A DNA stretch of 64,000 bases from Nocardioides renjunii (lineage in GTDB: Bacteria > Actinomycetota > Actinomycetes > Propionibacteriales > Nocardioidaceae). This document shows, in pieces, positions 1-7,377 of the stretch. A program made the translations under genes and the position numbers. Each line of letters begins with the position of its first letter. Position 1 is the stretch's first letter. The DNA is taken from assembly GCF_034661175.1 (NCBI RefSeq), contig NZ_CP141058.1, positions 2,666,001 through 2,730,000 on the forward strand, given 5' to 3'. A model generated the notes under the pieces. That model was not told the origin of the DNA. It ran no database searches and saw only the letters and a list, made by a program, of their open reading frames with translations.

Positions 1-738
1 GACGAGCTGGGCGCAGCGCAGGCCGGCGGTGTTGAAGGCCTTCGACGCCGCGACCACCGCGACGGCGTGGTCGTGGGTGCCCTCGACGGAGAGGTAGGGG
101 ACGTGCTCGGCCCCCGGCAGCACCAGCGGTGCGTGGATCTCGTCGCTGACCACCCGCGCCCCGTGGCGTACGACGACGTCGCGGACGCCCTCGAGCTCGT
201 CCCGGGTGAAGGCCCGGCCCCACGGGTTGTGCGGCTGGGTGAGCAGCAGCGTCTGCGCTCCCCCGGCCAGCAGCCGGTCGAGGGCGTCGAGGTCGATCTC
301 GGCGCGGTCGGCCGAGGCCGGCACCTCGAGCGGGTGCTCGGCGCGACCGGTGACGCCGGCCAGCCCGTGCTGGGCGTTGTAGCCGGGGGTCGGGAACACC
401 ACGCCGCCCGGACCGCTGAGCACGTCGATCGCCAGCCGCACCCCGGCGGTCACGTCGACCACGGGCTGCACGGCCTCCGGCTCGGGCGCCCAGCCGAAGT
501 GCCGTGCCGACCAGGCGGCGTAGGACTCGGCGAGCTGCGGGTCCTCCATGACGGGGTAGCCGGTGATGCCGTCGGCCACCATCCGCTGGACGGACTCGAG
601 CACCACCGGGTCGACGGCGTAGTCCATCTCCGCGACCCACGCCGCGAGCACGCCCTCCGGCACGCCCCACTTCAGCGGCAGCCGGTGCCGCGCCTCCGCC
701 TCGGTGAGGTCGACGATCGGGCGCCGGTCCGTCGCCAT
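1..738 (-). CDS. MalY/PatB-type PLP aminotransferase (C-S lyase), 3' part cut by window edge
   Basis: This is a fold-type I PLP enzyme of the MalY/PatB (cystathionine beta-lyase-like) branch, probably a C-S lyase or aminotransferase acting in the cytoplasm. About 246 N-terminal residues are in the window. It opens MATDRRPIVDLTEAEA. Visible motifs are the WVAEMDY segment typical of PatB, the TQPHNPWGR segment, DEIH for the cofactor-pyridine aspartate, and the candidate Schiff-base lysine in AASKAFNTAGLRC. The ATG lies 7 bases after the thrS stop, so the two genes are probably cotranscribed. The C-terminal domain is outside the window. The family is secure. The substrate is not predictable from sequence. 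Confidence 0.85.
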   Translation of the reverse strand, partial: MATDRRPIVDLTEAEARHRLPLKWGVPEGVLAAWVAEMDYAVDPVVLESVQRMVADGITGYPVMEDPQLAESYAAWSARHFGWAPEPEAVQPVVDVTAGVRLAIDVLSGPGGVVFPTPGYNAQHGLAGVTGRAEHPLEVPASADRAEIDLDALDRLLAGGAQTLLLTQPHNPWGRAFTRDELEGVRDVVVRHGARVVSDEIHAPLVLPGAEHVPYLSVEGTHDHAVAVVAASKAFNTAGLRCAQLV

Positions 739-745
739 GACCGGC

Positions 746-2737
746 TCAGACCTGCTCGCGGCTCGCCACGGCCGCCGCCACCCGCTCGATCGCCTCGGCG
801 AGGGGTACGCCGTTGTCCTGTCGGCCGTCGCGGTAGCGGAACGACACGGCACTCTTCTCGACGTCGTCGTCGCCGGCGATCAGCATGAACGGCACTTTGG
901 CGAGCTGCGCGTTGCGGATCTTCTTCTGCATCCGGTCGTCGGAGTCGTCGACCTCGACCCGCAGCCCCTGCGCCTTCATCTGCCGCGCGATGTCGAAGAG
1001 GTAGTCGTGGTGGCGCTCGGCGACGGGGATGCCCTGGACCTGCACCGGCGCCAGCCAGGGCGGGAACGCGCCGGCGTAGTGCTCGACCAGCACGCCGATG
1101 AACCGCTCGATCGAGCCGAACTTCGCGGAGTGGATCATCACCGGCTGCTGGCGGGTGCCGTCGGCGGCGACGTACTCGAGGTTGAACCGGTCGACCGCCG
1201 GCTGGTTGAAGTCGTACTGGATGGTCGACATCTGCCAGGTGCGCCCGATCGCGTCCTTGGCCTGCACCGAGATCTTGGGCCCGTAGAACGCGGCGCCACC
1301 CGGGTCCGGCACGAGGTCCACGCCGAACTTGCGGGCGGCGGTCTCCAGCACCTCGGTCGCGGTCGCCCACTGGTCGTCGGAGCCGATGAACTTGTCGGGC
1401 TTGGAGTCGTCGCGGGTGGACAGCTCGAAGTAGTAGTCGTCGAGGCCGAAGTCGCGCAACAGCCCGGTGACGAAGGTCAGCAGGTGCTCGACCTCGGCCG
1501 GCGCCTGCTCCGGGGTGACGTAGGAGTGCGAGTCGTCCTGGGTCATCGCGCGGACCCGGGTCAGGCCGTGCACGACGCCGGACTTCTCGTAGCGGTAGAC
1601 CGAGCCGAACTCGAAGAACCGCAGCGGCAGCTCGCGGTAGGAGCGCTGCCGGGAGCGGTAGATGAGGTTGTGCATCGGGCAGTTCATCGCCTTGAGGCGA
1701 TACTCGGCGTGCTCCATCTCCATCGGCGGGAACATGGTGTCGGCGTAGTAGGGCAGGTGGCCCGAGGTGTGGAACAGGCCGTCCTTGCTGATGTGCGGGG
1801 TGCCGACGTAGTCGAAGCCCTCCTCGAGGTGCCGGCGGCGGACGTAGTCCTCCATCTCCCGCTTGATGACGCCACCCCTGGGGTGGAACACCGCCATGCC
1901 GGAGCCGATCTCGTCCGGGAAGGAGTAGAGGTCGAGCTCGCGGCCGAGCTTGCGGTGGTCGCGGCGCTCGGCCTCCTCGATGCGGTGGAGGTGCTCCTCG
2001 AGCGCCTCCTTGGTCTCCCAGGCGGTGCCGTAGATGCGCTGCAGCTGCTTGTTCTTCTCGTCGCCGCGCCAGTAGGCCGCCGCGCTGCGCATCAGCTTGA
2101 ACGCGGGGATCCGCTTGGTGGTCGGCAGGTGCGGGCCGCGGCACAGGTCGGACCACTTGACCTCGCCGCTGCGGCCGAGGTTGTCGTAGATGGTCAGCTC
2201 GCCGGCGCCGACCTCGACGGCGGCGCCTTCGGTGTCAGCCGTGCCCGCGCCGCCCTTGAGCCCGATGAGCTCGATCTTGTAGGGCTCGTCCTTGAGCTCG
2301 TCGAGGGCGTCGGCGTCGGTGGTGACCCGGCGCTCGAAGCGCTGGTTCTCCTTGATGATCTTGCGCATCGCGGACTCGATCTTCACCAGGTCCTCGGGCA
2401 CGAACGGGGTCTCGACGTCGAAGTCGTAGTAGAAGCCGTTCTCCACCGGCGGCCCGATGCCGAGCTCCGCCTCGGGGAAGAGCTGCTGCACCGCCTGCGC
2501 CATCACGTGGGCGGTCGAGTGCCGCAGGATGTCGCGCCCGTCGGGCGAGTCGATCGCCACGGACTCCACCTCGTCGCCGTCGGCGAGCTCGTGGGCCAGG
2601 TCCCTGAGCGCGCCGCCGATGCGGGCCGCGACGACGTCGGACTCGTCGCGGAAGAGCTCCCATGCCTTGGTGCCCGTCGTGACCGCCGTCTCCGCACGCT
2701 GACCGGCGTGGATGCGGACGACCTTGATGTCGGACAC
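746..2737 (-). CDS. thrS: Threonyl-tRNA synthetase
   Basis: Charges tRNA-Thr with threonine in the cytoplasm. The product is 663 residues, normal for a bacterial ThrRS. Domain order is an N-terminal TGS domain (about 1-65), the editing domain with the HSTAH motif and CRGPH, the class II catalytic core with the zinc ligands in [16 protein letters not shown] and MIHSAKFG, and a C-terminal anticodon-binding domain. I chose the GTG at 2737 (protein begins [12 protein letters not shown]) because GAAGGAG sits a few bases upstream. An in-frame ATG at 2809 would add 24 poorly conserved residues and lies inside an upstream palindrome. No T-box leader is visible. The PatB-like gene follows after 7 bases. 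Confidence 0.97.
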   Translation of the reverse strand: MSDIKVVRIHAGQRAETAVTTGTKAWELFRDESDVVAARIGGALRDLAHELADGDEVESVAIDSPDGRDILRHSTAHVMAQAVQQLFPEAELGIGPPVENGFYYDFDVETPFVPEDLVKIESAMRKIIKENQRFERRVTTDADALDELKDEPYKIELIGLKGGAGTADTEGAAVEVGAGELTIYDNLGRSGEVKWSDLCRGPHLPTTKRIPAFKLMRSAAAYWRGDEKNKQLQRIYGTAWETKEALEEHLHRIEEAERRDHRKLGRELDLYSFPDEIGSGMAVFHPRGGVIKREMEDYVRRRHLEEGFDYVGTPHISKDGLFHTSGHLPYYADTMFPPMEMEHAEYRLKAMNCPMHNLIYRSRQRSYRELPLRFFEFGSVYRYEKSGVVHGLTRVRAMTQDDSHSYVTPEQAPAEVEHLLTFVTGLLRDFGLDDYYFELSTRDDSKPDKFIGSDDQWATATEVLETAARKFGVDLVPDPGGAAFYGPKISVQAKDAIGRTWQMSTIQYDFNQPAVDRFNLEYVAADGTRQQPVMIHSAKFGSIERFIGVLVEHYAGAFPPWLAPVQVQGIPVAERHHDYLFDIARQMKAQGLRVEVDDSDDRMQKKIRNAQLAKVPFMLIAGDDDVEKSAVSFRYRDGRQDNGVPLAEAIERVAAAVASREQV

Positions 2738-2774
2738 GGGGGCTCCTTCGGGAGGCGGTGCGAGGGGGGACGGA

Positions 2775-2808
2775 TGTCCCGGCGATGCTATCGGCCGGTG
2801 CCGGGACA
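2775..2808 (-). promoter_or_regulatory. Palindrome with -10-like element upstream of thrS
   Basis: TGTCCCGGC (2775-2783) and its exact complement (2800-2808) flank a 16-base spacer that holds TAGCAT on the minus strand (2785-2790), a good actinobacterial -10. Transcription from it would give a leader of about 40 bases before thrS. The 9-bp arms around a -10 could be an operator. Equally they could form a terminator hairpin for the DUF4142 gene ending at 2835. No U-tract follows. Confidence 0.35.
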
Positions 2809-2834
2809 CCTCGCCCCGGTTTCCCCGCCCGGGC

Positions 2835-3284
2835 TCAGCAGCCCCGCAGGCCGCGCAGCAGCATGGTCGCGTGCTCGTGGTGCTCCTGCAGCACGGGCAG
2901 CGACGCGGTGGCCGCCTGGGTCACCGCCGGGTCGGGGCCGGTCGTGACCTCCTTCTCGGTCATGGCGATCACGAGCTGGTGGTCGCCCCACTGGAACGGC
3001 ACGTAGGCGCAGTCGAACGCCTTGCCGTCGAAGCGCGCCCACGCGCTGGCGAGGCGCCGCTGCTCGCGGGAGGGCCGCGTCGGCAGCGTCACGCCGACCG
3101 CCGACGCGACGCCCTCGAGGGCGCGGTACTGCCGGCGGTGGTCACGGACCATGTCGCGCCCGAAGTCGCGAATCTCCTGGCTGTGCGCGTGCTTCTTCGC
3201 CAGCTTGCCGAGGGCCACCTCCGCGAGGTTCGCCCGGGCGGCGAAGTCGAGGTAGGCGACGTCCTGCGCGCCGACCGGTCTCAG
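2835..3284 (-). CDS. DUF4142-domain protein lacking a canonical start codon and signal peptide
   Basis: The frame encodes a DUF4142 domain ([20 protein letters not shown], then a four-helix, histidine-rich core with RDHRRQ and [11 protein letters not shown]). The family is ferritin-like in predicted fold and is usually exported. No ATG, GTG or TTG lies in frame between the domain and the stop of the upstream hydrolase. The only candidate is CTG at 3284, which overlaps that stop as CTGA. The three upstream junctions of this operon also use NTGA overlaps. The product would be 149 residues without a signal peptide. It is either a CTG-initiated cytoplasmic variant or a gene that lost its 5' end. 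Function is unknown. Confidence 0.6.
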   Translation of the reverse strand: MRPVGAQDVAYLDFAARANLAEVALGKLAKKHAHSQEIRDFGRDMVRDHRRQYRALEGVASAVGVTLPTRPSREQRRLASAWARFDGKAFDCAYVPFQWGDHQLVIAMTEKEVTTGPDPAVTQAATASLPVLQEHHEHATMLLRGLRGC

Positions 3285-4183
3285 GCGACCGGGTGCTCGC
3301 GCACGAACCCCGCCACCTGGTCGGCGACGACGGCCGGGTGGGTCACCGGCGCCCAGTGCCCGAGCGGCAGGGCGCGCCGCTCCAGCGACTCGGTCCACGG
3401 GTCGCTCGCCGCGAGGGCCGCCGGCCTGATCGCCGGGTCCCGCGTCAGGGCGAGCTGGAGGACCGGGACCTTGGTGCGCAGGCCCGACCGGCGGTCGTGG
3501 CGGCGCAGCAGGTTCGCCCGGTAGTAGCGCAGGCCGCTCACCATGTCGTCGGCCAGCGAGTCGGCGTACGCCTCGGGTGCGGGCGGGCGGCCCTCCACCG
3601 CCCCGAGCAGGCGCCGCCACCCTCGAGGACCGCCGACCGCCCGGAGCACCGGCGGCGCGAGCGGCGAGACGAGGAACGGCACGTAGGACGACGACAACGC
3701 CTGCCCCAGGACCTCGCCCACCCCGCGCGCGCTGGGCCGCGACAGCGTCCCGCGCACCCACTCCGTCACGTGGCCGAGGTGGGGGCCGCTCATCGAGGTG
3801 AAGGACGCGATGCGTTGCTCCGCCCCGGGGCGGCACACCGCCTCCCACGCCTGGACCGAGCCCCAGTCGTGGGCGAGCAGGTGCACAGGCCGGTCGGGGC
3901 TGACGGAGTCCACGACCGCCAGCAGGTCGGACCCCAGCACGTCGAGCGTGAAGCCGTCGTCCGGCTGCGTCGAGACCGACTCGCCCTGCCCGCGGGTGTC
4001 GTAGGCGACGAGCCGGTGCGTGTCGGCGAGCAGGTCGGCGACGCCGTGCCACATCCGGTGCGTGTCGGGCCAGCCGTGGACCATCACCAGCGTGGGACCG
4101 TCGGGGTCGCCGCCCTCGAAGACGGCCAGGTCGGTGCGCCCGCGGTGCACGCTCCCGCGCCGGGACAGCGGCTGGGACGTCAC
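3281..4183 (-). CDS. Alpha/beta hydrolase, epoxide-hydrolase-like
   Basis: A 300-residue alpha/beta-hydrolase. The oxyanion segment MVHGWPDTHRMW, the nucleophile elbow LLAHDWGSVQAW with an aspartate nucleophile (HDWG), and a late catalytic histidine in LPLGHWAPVTHP match the epoxide hydrolase/haloalkane dehalogenase branch rather than serine esterases. A cap region lies between about residues 130 and 220. The GTG start at 4183 overlaps the SDR stop as GTGA, so translation is coupled. Together with the SDR and the YihY membrane protein upstream it forms a small operon. The physiological substrate cannot be read from sequence. Confidence 0.88.
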   Translation of the reverse strand: MTSQPLSRRGSVHRGRTDLAVFEGGDPDGPTLVMVHGWPDTHRMWHGVADLLADTHRLVAYDTRGQGESVSTQPDDGFTLDVLGSDLLAVVDSVSPDRPVHLLAHDWGSVQAWEAVCRPGAEQRIASFTSMSGPHLGHVTEWVRGTLSRPSARGVGEVLGQALSSSYVPFLVSPLAPPVLRAVGGPRGWRRLLGAVEGRPPAPEAYADSLADDMVSGLRYYRANLLRRHDRRSGLRTKVPVLQLALTRDPAIRPAALAASDPWTESLERRALPLGHWAPVTHPAVVADQVAGFVREHPVA

Positions 4184-5127
4184 CGATCGCGACCGAGGCG
4201 GCGCCGGCCCAGCTCGACCAGGTTGGCGCCGATGCCCACCAGGGCGTTGCCGTGGCCGCCGCGGAGGCCGTAGCGCTCCTGGCTCGACGAGAGCACGTTG
4301 CCGGGCCCGTGCTCGACGGGTGCCGTGAGGTCCTGCGCGGCGAGGGTGAACAACGGGCCGACGAGGCGGTCGTAGACCCACGGCAGCGCGTTGTAGCCGA
4401 ACCGGATCACGTCGTTGGCGATCCCGACCTGGCTGCGACGCGTGCGTCCGTCGGCGACCGCGAGGGCCCGGGCGGCCACCCGCTCCGGGGTCGTGACGGG
4501 GAACGGCGGCCGGCCGACCGAGTCGCCGTAGGTCGCCGCCTGGCGGTAGATCGGCGTGTCGACGCCGCCGGGTGCGACGTAGCCGATGTGCACGCCCGGA
4601 CGGTCGAGGTTCTCGACGCGGAGCTGGCGCACGAGCCCGTGCACGCCCCACTTGCTGACGACGTACGCCGCCATGTCCGGCACCGCGAGGTGGCCGACCA
4701 CCGAGCCGACGATCACCATGCTCCCGGCGTCCTGGTCGCGCAGCACCGGCAGCACGTGGCGCGCGACGTTGACGGTGCCGAGGACGTTGGTGGTGAGGAC
4801 GCGGTCGAAGACCTCCACGGGCACGTCGGGGATGCGGCCGTAGGCCACGACGCCCGCGCAGCTGACGACGACGTCGAGCCGTCCGTGCCGGGCCATGGCC
4901 TCGGCGACGGCGGCGGCGACCTGCGCGTCGTCGCCGACGTCGGCGGGCGTCACGAGGGCGGACGGCGCGCCGAGCGCCCGGCAGTCCACGGCCACCCGCT
5001 CCAGCGCCTCGCGTCCGCGCGCGAGGAGGACCACGTGGTCACCCCGCTCGGCCGCCTGTCGGGCGGCGGCCTCGCCGATGCCGCTCGAGGCTCCGGTGAC
5101 CAGGACGACCCGGGGGCCCGGGGTCAC
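4180..5127 (-). CDS. Short-chain dehydrogenase/reductase with C-terminal extension
   Basis: A 315-residue classical SDR oxidoreductase. The Rossmann motif TGASSGIG is near residue 11, the NAG-equivalent reads SCAGVV, the catalytic serine is in IVGSVVG, and the catalytic pair is YVVSK. About 60 residues follow the SDR core (ending LVELGRRRLGRDR), with a hydrophobic stretch around LPWVYDRLVGPLFTLA that may associate with the membrane. GTG at 5127 overlaps the YihY stop (GTGA). The cofactor is probably NADP(H), from the basic LLARGRE after beta-2. The substrate is unknown. Confidence 0.9.
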   Translation of the reverse strand: MTPGPRVVLVTGASSGIGEAAARQAAERGDHVVLLARGREALERVAVDCRALGAPSALVTPADVGDDAQVAAAVAEAMARHGRLDVVVSCAGVVAYGRIPDVPVEVFDRVLTTNVLGTVNVARHVLPVLRDQDAGSMVIVGSVVGHLAVPDMAAYVVSKWGVHGLVRQLRVENLDRPGVHIGYVAPGGVDTPIYRQAATYGDSVGRPPFPVTTPERVAARALAVADGRTRRSQVGIANDVIRFGYNALPWVYDRLVGPLFTLAAQDLTAPVEHGPGNVLSSSQERYGLRGGHGNALVGIGANLVELGRRRLGRDR

Positions 5128-6215
5128 CGGTCGCCGTTCCGCGACGCGTGCGCGTCGGAGGACGAGGAGGCGTCGTCCGGGTCGGCGTCGTTGCCGGCGG
5201 TCTCGCGGAGCCGGCGGCCACGCGCGACGTCCTCGCGCTCCTTGGCCTCGGCCTTGTCGATCTTGGTCGTGTCGCGGGGCGGCAGCTGGATCTCCTCCTC
5301 CGCAGGCAGGCCGGCCTGGAGCTCGCGACCGCGCTCGAGCTCGGCGTCGAGCTCCGCGCCGAAGAGCAGGGCGAGGTTGGTGATCCAGAGCCAGAGCAGG
5401 AAGACGATCACGCCGGCCAGCGAGCCGTACGTCTTGCCGTAGGAGCTGAAGTTGGCGACGTAGAAGCCGAACGCGGCCGAGGCCAGGATCCACACGACGA
5501 TGGCGACGGCGGCGCCCACGCTGATCCAGCGGAACTTGGGCTGCTTGACGTTGGGCGTGGCGTAGTAGAGCAGCGCGACGATGAACACGACGACGAGCAG
5601 CATCACGGGCCACTTGGCGATGTTCCACACGGTCACCACGGTGGAGCCCAGCCCGATCGCGTTGCCGACCGCCTCCGCGGCCGGGCCGGTCAGGACGAGG
5701 CTGAGCGCCACGAGGGCGGTGAGGACGACGGTGATCACCGTGACGAGCAGCATCATCGGGCGCAGCTTCCAGATCGGGCGTCCCTCCTCGATCTCGTAGA
5801 TGCGGTTCATCCCCCGGCCAAAGGCGCCGACGTAGCCCGACGCCGACCACAGGGCGGCCGCGATCCCGAGCACCAGGGCCAGCCCGGCCGCCGAGCTCTG
5901 GCTCAGCTGGACGAGGGTGGGCTCGAGGGTGCTGGCGGCGCTGCCCGCGCCGATGTCCTCCAGGACCTTCAGCAGCGCGTCCACGGTCTTGCGCCCGTCG
6001 CTGACCAGCCCGACGATCGACAGCATCGCGAGGGCGGCCGGGAAGAGCGCCAGGACGGCGTAGTAGGTGAGCGCGGCGGCGAGGTCGGTGCACTGGTCGT
6101 CCATGAACTCCCGCACCGTCTTGCGGAGGACGTAGGTCCACGACGGCTTGGTGAGCTGGCCCGGGGAGTCCGGCTTGTCGGTGTTCTCGTGGGTCTTCGT
6201 CGATGCACGATCCAT
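5124..6215 (-). CDS. YihY/BrkB-family integral membrane protein
   Basis: A 363-residue membrane protein of the YihY/virulence factor BrkB family (formerly mis-assigned as RNase BN). The family signature is clear: DLAAALTYYAVLALFPAALA near residue 45, six predicted membrane helices, and a conserved FGAELDAELERGRELQ just after the last helix. A long charged cytoplasmic tail ends SDAHASRNGDR. It is the first gene of the operon running through the SDR, hydrolase and DUF4142 genes. The ATG at 6215 follows a G-rich stretch. The transported substrate or role in the envelope is not established for the family. Confidence 0.92.
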   Translation of the reverse strand: MDRASTKTHENTDKPDSPGQLTKPSWTYVLRKTVREFMDDQCTDLAAALTYYAVLALFPAALAMLSIVGLVSDGRKTVDALLKVLEDIGAGSAASTLEPTLVQLSQSSAAGLALVLGIAAALWSASGYVGAFGRGMNRIYEIEEGRPIWKLRPMMLLVTVITVVLTALVALSLVLTGPAAEAVGNAIGLGSTVVTVWNIAKWPVMLLVVVFIVALLYYATPNVKQPKFRWISVGAAVAIVVWILASAAFGFYVANFSSYGKTYGSLAGVIVFLLWLWITNLALLFGAELDAELERGRELQAGLPAEEEIQLPPRDTTKIDKAEAKEREDVARGRRLRETAGNDADPDDASSSSDAHASRNGDR

Positions 6216-6276
6216 GCGCCCCCGTACCCACCCGCGGCGGGTTCACCCGCAGTGGGTCCACGGGTCCGGCCGTGCC

Positions 6277-6282
6277 TAGGCT
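6277..6282 (+). promoter_or_regulatory. -10 element TAGGCT of a probably leaderless promoter
   Basis: TAGGCT ends 7 bases before the ATG at 6290, so transcription would begin at or next to the start codon. No Shine-Dalgarno sequence is needed or seen. The -35 region is weak. Confidence 0.5.
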
Positions 6283-6289
6283 GGAGGCG

Positions 6290-6754
6290 ATGCAGACCTT
6301 CCTGCCCTACCCGGACTTCGAGAGCTCGGCGCGGTCGCTGGACGCGCGCCGGCTCGGCAAGCAGCGGGTCGAGTGCCTCCAGGTGGTGCGCGGCCTCACC
6401 GTCCCCACCTACGGCTGGCGGCACCACCCGGCCGTGAAGATGTGGCGCGGCCACCTCGAGGCGCTGGGCCGCTACACGCTCGTGTGCTGCGAGGTGTGGA
6501 CCGAGCCCGGACGCGCCGACACGTGCGCCGCCACGGTCATGACCGACCTGCGGGCCGCGGGCGTGACGCAGGTCCGGACCCAGGCCGAGCTGGCGGAGGC
6601 CGGCGCGCTGCCCGCCTGGCTGGGCGACGAGGACTTCCACCGCTCCCACCAGTCGGCGCTGCTGCGCAAGGACCCGGAGCTCTACGGCCCGCTCTTCCCC
6701 GGCGTGCCGCCGGACCTCGACTACGTCTGGCCGCCGCCGGTCGACGGCGGCTGA
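6290..6754 (+). CDS. MSMEG_6728/pyrimidine-dimer-glycosylase-related family protein
   Basis: A 154-residue protein beginning MQTFLPYPDFESSARSLD. The opening, the KQRVE segment and the paired RHHPAVKMW and FHRSHQSALLRK motifs match the MSMEG_6728 family, which Pfam groups with T4 endonuclease V-like pyrimidine-dimer DNA glycosylases. In T4 endonuclease V the N-terminal amine is the catalytic nucleophile. Whether this relative has DNA glycosylase activity is unproven. I chose the ATG at 6290 over earlier in-frame codons because it matches the family N-terminus and is positioned for leaderless translation. The 3' end overlaps the convergent HAD gene by 34 bases. Confidence 0.85.
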   Translation: MQTFLPYPDFESSARSLDARRLGKQRVECLQVVRGLTVPTYGWRHHPAVKMWRGHLEALGRYTLVCCEVWTEPGRADTCAATVMTDLRAAGVTQVRTQAELAEAGALPAWLGDEDFHRSHQSALLRKDPELYGPLFPGVPPDLDYVWPPPVDGG

Positions 6755-7377
6755 CCCCGGTCCGCCTCGCCGTCGGCCTGGCGGGCGATGATCCGCTCCA
6801 TCTCGGCGATGGACTCCTCCGTGCCGGTGTGCAGGACCGCGTGCCAGCCGGCCGCGCGGGCCGCCTCGACGTTGGCCTCGACGTCGTCGAGGAACAGCAC
6901 CTCGCCGGGCGCGACGCCGAGGCGGCGGGCGGTGAGCTCGTACGCCGCCGGGTCGGGCTTGGCGAGCCCGACCTCGTGGCTGTAGACGATGTCGTCGGTG
7001 ATGTCCTCGAAGCCGTGGAGCCGCTCGGCCTCGCGGGCACCGGGGCCGGAGTTGGACAGGATCGCGGTCAGCCGGGCCGGTCGCTGCGCGGCGAACCAGC
7101 CCGCCAGCCGGCGGTCCAGCGTGCCGACGTACCACCGCCAGAAGTCCGCCATCAGCTCGTCGGCCTGGACGTCGTCGAGGCCGAGGGTGCGCTGCCACTC
7201 GGCACGCACCTCCGCCTCGGTGACCTGCCCGAGCGCGGCGTCGCCCGGCAGCGCAGCCAGGCCGGCCGCGATGCTGCCGGGTGGGAGGCCGAGGCGCTGC
7301 TCGGCCGGCGCGGGGAAGGCGTCGTCGTCGACGACCTCCAGCACGCCCCCGACGTCGAGGACCACGGCGCGGATCAC
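6721..7377 (-). CDS. HAD-superfamily (class IA) hydrolase
   Basis: A 218-residue HAD-IA phosphatase-like enzyme. Motif I reads AVVLDVGGVL, motif II lies in AILSNSG, the lysine motif is GLAKPDPAAYEL, and motif III is VLFLDDVEANVEAA. A helical cap fills residues 20-90. The GTG start at 7377 overlaps the ABC exporter stop (GTGA), so the two are cotranscribed. It ends in TAG inside the 3' end of the opposite-strand gene. The substrate is unknown, as usual for this class. Confidence 0.9.
   Translation of the reverse strand: MIRAVVLDVGGVLEVVDDDAFPAPAEQRLGLPPGSIAAGLAALPGDAALGQVTEAEVRAEWQRTLGLDDVQADELMADFWRWYVGTLDRRLAGWFAAQRPARLTAILSNSGPGAREAERLHGFEDITDDIVYSHEVGLAKPDPAAYELTARRLGVAPGEVLFLDDVEANVEAARAAGWHAVLHTGTEESIAEMERIIARQADGEADRGQPPSTGGGQT

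Noticed and set aside
2738-2834. T-box or threonine attenuator upstream of thrS
   Set aside because: The gap is too short for a T-box and lacks the conserved T-box and specifier features.
672-2947. Long open frames of about 490 and 750 codons overlapping thrS on both strands
   Set aside because: Their translations are Arg/Pro/Ala-rich without motifs. thrS has all its catalytic motifs and a ribosome site, so these are GC-rich shadow frames.
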